Source of the DNA: Bacteroidota bacterium
GTDB lineage: Bacteria > Bacteroidota > Bacteroidia > Bacteroidales > P3
DNA: 62,105 bases
NCBI GenBank assembly: GCA_017860255.1
Contig: JAFNAR010000029.1
Coordinates: 1-62,105, forward strand
Reading direction: 5' to 3'
In this document: positions 34,633 through 43,700 of the stretch, piece by piece
How positions within the stretch are numbered: position 1 is the stretch's first letter
Layout: each line of letters begins with the position of its first letter
The notes under the pieces: model-generated
Told to the model about the DNA's origin: nothing
The model's database searches: none
Seen by the model: only the letters and a program-made list of their open reading frames with translations
Position numbers and translations under genes: made by a program

Positions 34633-34769
34633 AATTATCGATTTTTTGAAGATTGTTTTGAAGAGCAAATATACGACAAAAATTACTTTTTTTTATTTTT
34701 CTGTTTCAAATGATAATATTATAATTTCTTATGCGTTTGAAAATGAGTTATTATTTAAAATTATTTTTT

Positions 34770-36269
34770 ATGAAAAGGAAACAATTTTTAGCCTTAATTT
34801 TAATTGTTGCGGGTGTTTTCACTCTTTTATTTTACAGAAATTCTATTGGAATTAATCTGACTATTTTTGAGTGTATTCTTATTTCTGTAATGCTTTTTGT
34901 TAACAAACCTGATAAACTAAATTTTTTGAGCAAGTCTATTCTTGTAACTCTAATTATTAGCTCCATTATGGTTGCTGTTATCAACACTCCCTGGACAATT
35001 TTCATTAATTTTGTTTTACTTTTCTCTTTTAGCACTCTTTTGGCTTTTAAAGGTTTCCGTTCGTATATTCATGCTTTTGGTGAATCGTTCATGCGTGTGT
35101 TTACAACTCATTTCTCCTCTCAAAACTATTCTGATAAAAACAAAAATGATATTAAACTGACTAATATTTTCATCAAAATACTTCTTTATGGTATTGTTCC
35201 TTTGGCCACTGTTCTGATTTTTCTTCTTATGTATTTTAATGCAAGTTCCAAGTTTGCCAGCACAGTTGATCCATTTTTAAATTGTATAGGTAGATTTTTT
35301 GAGAATTTGAATATAACCATTGTTTTTATTTTTATTTTGGGTGTTATTGTTGCAAATATTCTTTTAAGAAACTCTAATCCTGTTGGTCTTTGGGATATGG
35401 ATATTTCTTCCAAAGATGATTTGGAAAGGAAGAGGATTAAACATTTTCTTAATTTTAAAAACACTGGTTTGAAAACTCAAAACATAATGGGGATAATAAC
35501 CCTAAGTGCTTTAAATGTTCTTATTCTTATTTTTAATATCACCGACATTCAATCTGTTTGGTTCTTTAAGTGGGAAGGTGATTTCTTAAAAGAATTTGTT
35601 CATGAGGGTACATGGATTTTAATTTTCGCCATTCTTTGTTCTTCTTTAATTGCTTTGTTCTTCTTTAAGGATAATTTAAATTTCTATTCCAAGAATAAGC
35701 TTATTAAGAGTCTTACCATTGCCTGGATTGCTCAAAACATAGTTATGGCTATTTCTGTTATCATTCGTAACTATTGGTATATGACTTATTTTGGACTTGC
35801 TTACAAGAGGATTGCTGTTCTTTTCTTCCTTGTTTTAGCCATCATTGGTCTGGTTACAATTATCATTAAAATAACTAATAAGAAAACAGCATTTTATTTA
35901 CTTAAAACAAATAGTTTTGCTGCCATTATTGTAATTGCTATTTCAAGTTTTGTGGATTGGAACGTTGTTATTGCCAAATATAACTTTAATAATTATGAAA
36001 AATCCTTTGTTGAATATCGTTTTATGGCTACGCTTGAAGACTCCTCTCTACCCTACACCATCAAAACCAAAGAAGAGTTAAAAACAATTGATTCCCTTCA
36101 AAACAAAGCACTGCCAACCATAACAAGTTACAGTTATTTTTGGGATAGTAAAACATATTTTGAAATGATAGAATTAAAGAAAAGTGATTTCTTAGAGAGA
36201 TACCAAGCCCAAAAACCATTAGAATGGAACCTGTCGGACTATATCACATACAGGAAACTTAAAAAGTAA
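34770..36269 (+). CDS. DUF4173 polytopic membrane protein
   Basis: About 499 aa from MKRKQF; in-frame ATGs at 34731 and 34743 are possible. About ten membrane helices are followed by a C-terminal soluble tail of 80 residues. DUF4173-type features are ESFMRVF, NPVGLWDMDISSKDD and the helix with YWYMTYFGLAYKRI. Function unknown. The last 200 nt are duplicated almost exactly at 40409-40612, on the far side of the CotH-VTC operon. Confidence 0.75.
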   Translation: MKRKQFLALILIVAGVFTLLFYRNSIGINLTIFECILISVMLFVNKPDKLNFLSKSILVTLIISSIMVAVINTPWTIFINFVLLFSFSTLLAFKGFRSYIHAFGESFMRVFTTHFSSQNYSDKNKNDIKLTNIFIKILLYGIVPLATVLIFLLMYFNASSKFASTVDPFLNCIGRFFENLNITIVFIFILGVIVANILLRNSNPVGLWDMDISSKDDLERKRIKHFLNFKNTGLKTQNIMGIITLSALNVLILIFNITDIQSVWFFKWEGDFLKEFVHEGTWILIFAILCSSLIALFFFKDNLNFYSKNKLIKSLTIAWIAQNIVMAISVIIRNYWYMTYFGLAYKRIAVLFFLVLAIIGLVTIIIKITNKKTAFYLLKTNSFAAIIVIAISSFVDWNVVIAKYNFNNYEKSFVEYRFMATLEDSSLPYTIKTKEELKTIDSLQNKALPTITSYSYFWDSKTYFEMIELKKSDFLERYQAQKPLEWNLSDYITYRKLKK

Positions 36270-36274
36270 ATAAG
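36071..36274 (+). repeat. direct repeat, left copy
   Basis: About 200 nt, nearly identical to 40409-40612 (roughly a dozen differences by eye). The two copies bracket the four-gene operon 36470-40247. Confidence 0.85.
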
Positions 36275-36368
36275 CTTTATTGGAGTGTTATAGAATTTTA
36301 TTGGTTATATTCGAATAATTTATATAATTAAATTTATTGTTTATTTATTTTTACAATTTAATTTTTTA

Positions 36369-36376
36369 TACCTTTG
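36369..36376 (+). promoter_or_regulatory. -7 element of the CotH operon
   Basis: TACCTTTG about 94 nt before the CotH start; the -33 TTG (36337-36339) is 29 nt away, longer than ideal. Confidence 0.45.
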
Positions 36377-36469
36377 CAAGATAAAGTTATTTTCAATTAT
36401 TATAAACTAATTTTTGAAAATATGCTATTAATATAATTGTATTCAACAAAATACGAATATTAAATTTTT

Positions 36470-38032
36470 ATGAAAAGAGCACTTCTATTTAAAATCATTC
36501 TGTTTTCTTCAATGATAATTTTTATGTTTGTATCATGTATTGATACCTCTTTATTAGAGAATGATGATAATGAAGATATTCCAGAAGAACCTATAACTTA
36601 TGTATACTCTGATATTGATTCTTTAAAATTTATATCATTTAAAATCAATGATTCAATTAACTCTAAAATATATTCCGACGTTTACTTTACTTTTGATTCA
36701 AATGAAAATAAATATACGACTAATATATGCTATTATCACACTAACCTAAACGAAATTAAATCAACTTTTAGAACAAATGCTATTAAAATCACTGTTAATA
36801 ATAAAAATCAGTACAGCAATATCACTACAAATAATTTTAATAATGAAGTTACTTATAGATTATATACTATTAATGGAAACTATAAGGATATAACATTTAA
36901 GCTCACAAATGATTGCAACTTAGATATACCTCTAATTGTAATTAATACAGAAAAAGCAAAACCCATAGAAAATAGAGAAGATTGGATTGCTGGCAAAATG
37001 ATTATTGATAAACAACTATCAAATGAAAATGAATACATTGGAAATATTGAGATAAAAGGTAGAGGAAATGCTTCTTGGTCGGCTCCAAAAAAACCTTATG
37101 TTATAAAATTAAATAATGAATCAAGCTTGTTAGGAATGAATTCTCACAGAAAATGGGTTTTAATTTCAAATCCAAGAGATAAAACATTATTAAGAAATAA
37201 AGTAGCTCTTGAAATTGCAAGAAGAACAGACCAAGCATGGGTATCAAATTGTAAATATGTAAACATCATATTAAATAATACTTTTATTGGTTGTTATTTA
37301 TTAACTGAGAAAATTGAGATTGGACCAAATAGAGTAAATATTCAAGAATTGACTACAAATGACATTACTGGTGGTTATTTATTAGAAGCTGATAGGTATC
37401 CTAATGATATTGATGTTCCTCAATTTATATCACAATATGCAAATCTCCCTTTTAGCATAGAAGAGCAAGATCCTCCTAATTCTATTCAAATGAACTATCT
37501 AATTAATTATATCAATAATATTGAAGAAAAACTTTTTAAAGATAATATTATTGATACAAGCTATCGCAATTATATTGATTTAAATTCTTTTGTTGATTTT
37601 TGGATTATAAATGAACTTGTTTATAATACAGAAGTTATGACTCCACATAGTTGTTTTATGTATAAAGACAAATCAAAAAAACTATTTGCTGGTCCTGTAT
37701 GGGATTTTGATATGTTTACATTTCAAGATAAAAAAAATTATGCTTGCATGAATCATCTATGGTATAAAAAACTTTTTACTGATCCATATTTTAAGGCATT
37801 AGCTAAACAAAGATGGCAACAATTTAAACCATCATTCGAAACAATTATCTCATATATTAATGAACAAAAATTATATATAACAAATTCTGCAAGTATGAAT
37901 TGGGCAATTTGGGTAATTGATAATAATGACAACTCAGATTCATCATTACCTTGGGATGAAGCAGTTGAGAGGATGAAAACGAATTATTCTATTAGATTAA
38001 ATTGGTTAGATGCACAAATTTCAACATGGTAG
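36470..38032 (+). CDS. CotH-like kinase lipoprotein
   Basis: Encodes 520 aa. Lipoprotein signal with FVSC (Cys23), an immunoglobulin-like N-terminal part, then the CotH kinase-like domain (about 165-480). It has EIKGRGNASW, KKPYVIKL, NPRDKTLLRNKVA, NCKYVNIILN, GCYLLTEKIEI and the metal-binding AGPVWDFDMF. CotH proteins are atypical secreted protein kinases; the Bacillus enzyme phosphorylates spore coat proteins. Here it would act outside the cell membrane. It leads a four-gene operon with 2-3 nt gaps, immediately upstream of a VTC domain gene. Confidence 0.85.
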   Translation: MKRALLFKIILFSSMIIFMFVSCIDTSLLENDDNEDIPEEPITYVYSDIDSLKFISFKINDSINSKIYSDVYFTFDSNENKYTTNICYYHTNLNEIKSTFRTNAIKITVNNKNQYSNITTNNFNNEVTYRLYTINGNYKDITFKLTNDCNLDIPLIVINTEKAKPIENREDWIAGKMIIDKQLSNENEYIGNIEIKGRGNASWSAPKKPYVIKLNNESSLLGMNSHRKWVLISNPRDKTLLRNKVALEIARRTDQAWVSNCKYVNIILNNTFIGCYLLTEKIEIGPNRVNIQELTTNDITGGYLLEADRYPNDIDVPQFISQYANLPFSIEEQDPPNSIQMNYLINYINNIEEKLFKDNIIDTSYRNYIDLNSFVDFWIINELVYNTEVMTPHSCFMYKDKSKKLFAGPVWDFDMFTFQDKKNYACMNHLWYKKLFTDPYFKALAKQRWQQFKPSFETIISYINEQKLYITNSASMNWAIWVIDNNDNSDSSLPWDEAVERMKTNYSIRLNWLDAQISTW

Positions 38033-38034
38033 GA

Positions 38035-38778
38035 ATGATTAGTATTAATGATACATTATCTTCAATCAATTTATTTAAAACCATTTCTTTATCTGAAATG
38101 GAGAAAATAAAGTTGATGGATAGAGTTGATTTGAAATATGTAATTCCTATTAATAGAATTTCCGAGATATTAGACTTAATGAGATTTGATTATTTAATTC
38201 AAAAAAATGATGAGAAAATTATTTCAAACTACAAAACTACATATTATGATACAATAGATTACAAAATGTATTTAGAACATCATAATGAAAGATACCCAAG
38301 ACAAAAAATAAGAACAAGAAAATACTTAGATAAAAACGAATCATACTTAGAAATAAAAAACAAAAACAATAAAAAAAGAACAAATAAAAAAAGAATAGAG
38401 ATTGATTTTATTAATCAAGAAAAAGCTATTAACTTTATAAACAATACTTCAAATTATAAGTATGAAGATTTATCTCCCTCGATTGAAACTAATTTTTCAA
38501 GAATTACTATTGTAAACAAATCATTTAAAGAAAGAATTACTATTGATTTTAATATTTTCTTCAATAATCCTAGAACAAACTTAAACTATAATTTAGATAA
38601 AATTGCCATTTTGGAACTAAAACAAGAAGGAAGAGAATCATCAAAAACAAAAGAAATTCTAAATTCATTACGAATTCACCCAAGTAGTTTTTCAAAATCA
38701 TGTATTGGGCAAGTGTTAACAAATCCCGACATCAAACAGAATTTATTTAAAACAAAAATAATCAATACAATAAAATAA
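38035..38778 (+). CDS. VTC-domain polyphosphate polymerase-like protein
   Basis: About 247 aa starting 2 nt after the CotH stop; upstream in-frame ATGs overlap CotH. The VTC triphosphate-tunnel fold has its charged strands in order: MDRVDLKYVIP, TTYYDTIDYKMYLEHHNERYPRQKIRTRKY, SYLEIKNK, ETNFSRITI, AILELKQE. The tunnel arginines, lysines and glutamates are retained, so activity is plausible. VTC domains make inorganic polyphosphate from ATP. There is no membrane segment, so the protein is cytoplasmic and probably works with the DUF4956 membrane protein. Confidence 0.85.
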   Translation: MISINDTLSSINLFKTISLSEMEKIKLMDRVDLKYVIPINRISEILDLMRFDYLIQKNDEKIISNYKTTYYDTIDYKMYLEHHNERYPRQKIRTRKYLDKNESYLEIKNKNNKKRTNKKRIEIDFINQEKAINFINNTSNYKYEDLSPSIETNFSRITIVNKSFKERITIDFNIFFNNPRTNLNYNLDKIAILELKQEGRESSKTKEILNSLRIHPSSFSKSCIGQVLTNPDIKQNLFKTKIINTIK

Positions 38779-38780
38779 AG

Positions 38781-39467
38781 ATGGAAAATTTCACAGAAGA
38801 GCTTTCAGGTTTAATAGAGCTTCCTATTAACAATTGGGTTTCTATAATATATATGCTATTGAAATTCTTACTCAATTTTTGCGTAGTTTATATCTTAACA
38901 AGATATTTATACTATACAAAAAGTAAAAGAAGAGATTATTTCTTTTCATTTATACTAATAAGTGTGTCCATTTTCTTTTTAATTTATCTGCTTGGAAACA
39001 TTAAAATAAAAATAGGATTTGCATTAGGTTTATTTGCCATTTTTGGAATAATTAGATATAGAACAGAAAGTATTCCCATAAGAGAAATGACGTATCTTTT
39101 TGCAATTACATCAATTTCTGTAATTAACGCATTAGCAGAAAACAATAATTGCATTGAGTTATTAATCACCAACATAATATTCCTATTAATTACTTGGGGT
39201 TTAGAAAAACAAAGAAATAAGAACAATGTACTTTTTAAACTAATAAAATATGACAAAATACAACTTATAGTACCAGAAAAGAGAGAAGAATTAATTAAAG
39301 ATTTAACAGAAAGAACAGGATTAAAAATAAAAAAAATTGAAATTGGACATATTGACTTCTTAAAAGACTCTGCAATTATTAAAATATATTACCAATCCGA
39401 AAATGAAGAGTTTAATACCATTAATACATTAACTAAATTTCCAAACGAGGAAGAGACAAACTTATAG
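38781..39467 (+). CDS. DUF4956 membrane protein
   Basis: Encodes 228 aa. Four hydrophobic helices (about 20-42, 53-72, 74-88, 110-137) with the DUF4956 signature FAIFGIIRYRTESIPIREMTYLF between them, then a cytoplasmic alpha-beta domain of about 85 residues. Function unknown. The family is repeatedly found next to VTC-domain and CotH genes, and here it sits between the VTC and DUF2490 genes with gaps of 2 and 3 nt. It may guide or export the VTC product. Confidence 0.82.
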   Translation: MENFTEELSGLIELPINNWVSIIYMLLKFLLNFCVVYILTRYLYYTKSKRRDYFFSFILISVSIFFLIYLLGNIKIKIGFALGLFAIFGIIRYRTESIPIREMTYLFAITSISVINALAENNNCIELLITNIIFLLITWGLEKQRNKNNVLFKLIKYDKIQLIVPEKREELIKDLTERTGLKIKKIEIGHIDFLKDSAIIKIYYQSENEEFNTINTLTKFPNEEETNL

Positions 39468-39470
39468 TAC

Positions 39471-40247
39471 ATGAAAAAAATTATTACATTAATAAGTTTA
39501 ATACTAAATATTACATTGTTGTATGCCCAAAGTGAACCTACAATTTCCAAACCTTATGGTAGTAGTTTATCATTTGAACTTACCAAAAAACTAAAAAATA
39601 ATTTATCAATAAGCTTTGAACAAGAGCTTAGAACAAGAAATAATTTTAAAGAATTTGATAGGACTACAACATTTTTATCTTTTGATTATAGTCCTGAAAA
39701 ATATTTTAAAATAGGATGTTTTGCTGGATTAATTCTGAATAATGAATTTTATTCAAAACATACTGAATCAGGCAGAATAAATATTGACACAAATTATCTA
39801 CAACCACGCTATCGAGGAGGCTTTTATGCAACAGGATTATATAAAATTGGAAATTTCAAACTTTCGTTAAGAGAAAGAATTCAATTCACAAAATGGGATA
39901 AATTTAAGAGGATACGTCCAGAAAAAATAATTTTTGATACCCTTGAAGCAAGACAAAAATTTGAATTGCGTTCAAAATTAGAACTGTCATATAAAATACC
40001 AAAAACAAAAATTGAAATATATAGTAATGCTGAATTATTTCTATATTTAAATCGTAAAAGAAATCTTGAAACACTCGAATACGAAGATCCTTTTGTTAAC
40101 GAAATAAGGTACATTATTGGATTAAATTACAACTTCAATAAACATCATGAATTAAACCTATATTTTAGATACAATAGAATATTTGAAGAAATTGACTCAT
40201 ACAATATAATTTATTTAATTGGATGTGGATATGCATTCAAATTTTAA
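39471..40247 (+). CDS. DUF2490-type outer-membrane protein
   Basis: Encodes 258 aa with a signal peptide (to LYAQ, about residue 19) and a mature part of alternating strands ending in a C-terminal Phe (GCGYAFKF), as in a beta-barrel. SFEQELRTRNNF and FKLSLRERIQFTKW are typical of DUF2490. It is the last gene of the CotH-VTC-DUF4956 operon and would place an outer-membrane component in the system. Confidence 0.72.
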   Translation: MKKIITLISLILNITLLYAQSEPTISKPYGSSLSFELTKKLKNNLSISFEQELRTRNNFKEFDRTTTFLSFDYSPEKYFKIGCFAGLILNNEFYSKHTESGRINIDTNYLQPRYRGGFYATGLYKIGNFKLSLRERIQFTKWDKFKRIRPEKIIFDTLEARQKFELRSKLELSYKIPKTKIEIYSNAELFLYLNRKRNLETLEYEDPFVNEIRYIIGLNYNFNKHHELNLYFRYNRIFEEIDSYNIIYLIGCGYAFKF

Positions 40248-40270
40248 AAATTAATATTAAAAACTTAGTT

Positions 40271-40372
40271 AAAGGTGTTTACAATATTAGAATAGCTAAT
40301 TCAACCACAAACATAGCGAAGAAATTAGTTATTAATAGATAAGATTGATAAGTTGACATAAAAAAACTTTAA
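40271..40372 (+). pseudogene. scrap of a T9SS gene end and following start
   Basis: 40271-40342 encodes the end of a sorting domain (KGVYNIRIANSTTNIAKKLVINR and stop) without an upstream gene. The bases after the stop (GATAAGTTGACAT, then AAAAAAAC) match the junction between the two T9SS genes at 45704-45730. It is a remnant of a duplicated or deleted T9SS gene pair. Confidence 0.75.
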
Positions 40373-40408
40373 TTTCTAATTAGCATATCTATTGTTTTCT
40401 AAAAATAT

Positions 40409-40612
40409 AGAAGAGTTAAAAACAATTGATTCCCTTCAAAACAAAGCACTGCCAACCATAACAAGGTATAGTTATTTTTGGGACAGTGAAAAATATTTTG
40501 AAATGATAGAATTAAAGAAAAATGATTTCTTGGAGAGATACCAAGCCCAAAAACCATTAGAATGGAACCTGTCAGACTATATCACATACAGGAAACTTAA
40601 AGAGTAAATAAA
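40409..40612 (+). pseudogene. duplicate 3' fragment of the DUF4173 gene (direct repeat, right copy)
   Basis: Encodes the last 65 residues of the DUF4173 protein with few substitutions (for example SYSYFWDSKTY to RYSYFWDSEKY), and the stop. It has no membrane domain or proper start. It is the right-hand copy of the direct repeat around the CotH operon. Confidence 0.85.
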
Positions 40613-40700
40613 TTCCAACTTATTTACAATTTATCTGATTTTTGCTTCTTTATTTCATTTATTATATGTTACTTTGCATATAAATTAAATGACAATAAAT

Positions 40701-43700
40701 ATGAAACATTTATTATTCTCTATTTTTCTATTTTTCCTTTCTTTTGGAAGTTTTTCACAAAGCACAATTAACGCCTTGCCTTATTCACAAACATTTGAAA
40801 GTTATGGCTCTGGAATGAATGTTTTACCCTCTGGATGGAGTTCAATTTACAACTCATCATATAGTTACGTAGGAACTTTTGACAATTATTATACTACTTC
40901 AAATACTCTTATCTTGCAGTCAAATTCTACTCAACGTTGTTATGCAATAAGTCCAATGTTTGACACTTCTATTCATATAAATACTATTAGAATAAAATTT
41001 AAAGGTTGTATTGGAAATTCAAACAGTAAGTTGAGTGTTGGTGTTATGACAAATTCGGGTGACACTTCTACATTTGTTCAAATTGCAGAAATAAGTTCAG
41101 AATACAGGTTGAGATCGGAAGAACAAGAGATATTATTTAATACTTATTCTGGAAATGGACGATACATTGCTTTTAGAGTCGATAATTCAAGCTATTGGAT
41201 TGACGATTTAGAAATAAGCTACATACCTTCTTGTTTGAGTCCAAATAATATTACTTTAAATAGTATTAATGCTAATTCAGCGAGCATTGCTTTTACTCCA
41301 AGAAATAATGAATCTCAGTGGGAACTACAATTTAAACTTTCATCTGATACCTCATGGGCAAATGCTCCTTCATTCAATATATCAAATTCTCCTACATTCA
41401 CAATGATTGGATTACCAAGTGCAACTGCTTTTGATGTTAGAGTTAAAGCCATTTGCTCAGTAACTGATAGTAGTGAGTGGGCTTATTCTTCATTTTTTAC
41501 AGCAATAGACTCTTTGCCTTGGGCTGATTCATTTGATACTTATGGTACTGGTTTTAATGTTTTCCCTTATAAACGCTGGTCAAGAATACCACATTCAACA
41601 AGTATTGCCTGTATTGATTACACAAGCTATTCCACTCCTGGTGCTTTGAATTTCCGCTCTGATGTTATGACCTATAATTATGTTACAAGTCCTAAGATTG
41701 ATGGTTCAATCCCTATAAACACCATTAAAGCATCATTCAAACTAAGAACTGAATATCCAACCAATAAGTTAATTGTTGGAGTGATAAGTAATCCTAATGA
41801 CACTTCTACTTTTGTTCCAATTGAAGAAATAACCTTAAATGAAGTAAATACTTGGAAAGACTGTGAGGTTTTCTTTAATTCATATAATGGTTCAGGTCAA
41901 TATATTGCACTTAACTCTACCGACAATGGACATAATTTTGTTTATGTTGATGACTTTGAAATTGCGTATCTCCCTTCTTGTGTTAGACCAAATCAACTAA
42001 ATATTTCAAATATTACTCCTACAAGTATAGATGTGGCTTGGTTTAATGACACTAATGCTGATCATTGGGAAATTGATTACATACCTTATTCTGACTCTTC
42101 ATGGGAAAATGCAGTTAGAGTTTCCAACATAACAACAAGTCAAATCTCTTTAACCAATATCTCTCCTTATACTGCTCTTTCTCTTAGAATTAGAGCCTTT
42201 TGTTCTGCAACTGATAGTAGTGAGTGGACTTATTATACTCATCCTATCCATGGTGATAATTTTGATTTTTCTTATGGCAATTTTATTGATTGGAAAGCTT
42301 ATACAGCAATAAATAATAGTCAAGATTACACAAGAAGTTTCACAGCTTGGACTCAGACAATTGGAGGTACAAATGATATGATTTCAAGTAATGATTATTT
42401 GAAAGTTAATAGTGATACCACTGCTTTTGACACTCATGTACAAGCTCTTAAAACCATTCCAACAGGTTATAAAAATTCTGTTAGAATAAACTATGATACA
42501 ATTAACAATTTCAATGCAGCAGGAAAAGCAAGTAAACTTACATATGATTTAGATGTTGATTTTTCCAATTACTTACTTACTCTTAATTATGCCATAATTT
42601 GTAGAAACATTAGTTATTCAATATTTACTGGTCCATATTATTCATTAGAGGTTCTTAATTTAGTTGAATCGAATGGAAATTTAGTTGAAAATGGTAGAGC
42701 AGTTCCTGATTCATATTTTGATACAATTGGAATGTTTGCAGGAACTGGTTGGAATTTTACTGATGAAGCTTACCCAAATTCTTTTAAATGGAAACCATGG
42801 GCAAAAATGAACATTGATTTATCAAGTAAAATTGGTCAAAAAGTTAGAATAAAAATAATTACTTCTAAATCCAATAGTACTTTCATTCAATCATACAGTT
42901 ATTTTGCAGGTAAAACAGAAGGTTATGAAGAAGCAACTTGCTACCCTCCACTAATGGTTAATGTTGATACTGTTGGGTCAACATATGCAAATATTAGCTT
43001 CAACAAATCATTGCCTACTGATAGTAATTGGGTTATTCAATATAGAGAGATTGGAGATAGTGTTTGGAACCAAGTTTATTTCGATACTAATAATTATGTA
43101 CTAAATAATTTATCACCTAACGCCAACTACGAAGCATTTATTCAAACTCTTTGTTCAGGCTCAACATATTCCGATTCAAGTCATGTATTTAATTTCTCTA
43201 CTCCTACTCTATATATTGACTCAACTTTTAATAATCAAACTGCTTATCTTTGTGGTAAATATTTCTACGATGATGGAAGAGAAGACAGCAATTATTCCAA
43301 TAATACTAACTATACTTTTACCATTTGTCCTACTCGCAAAACAACTGATCCTTTTTCTATAAAGAGAACAAAAGTTAATTTTGAAGAGTTTTCTTTGGGT
43401 CAAGGTGATGTTTTGAGAGCTTATAGTGGTAGAAGTATTAATCCACAAAATCAATTAAGCATTGAAAATACTTCAAATTTCACTGGAAACTTTTTAGAAA
43501 ATAAATCTCTAATTGCTAATCTTTCTGACACAAGTGGTTGCATTACTTTCAATTTAATTACCGACACTGCCATTACTTCAACTGGTTTTAAAGCTTTTGC
43601 AGATTGCATTGACCGTTGTCAAAGAGTTATTGCTGATTTAGATACTTTTTTCACCAAATACGACACCTTAGGAAATATCTCAAATCATTTAATTAAAACT

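Noticed and set aside
40392..40607. Independent small gene starting at the ATG 40392
   Set aside because: The frame is the copied end of the DUF4173 gene; its first residues come from unrelated upstream bases.
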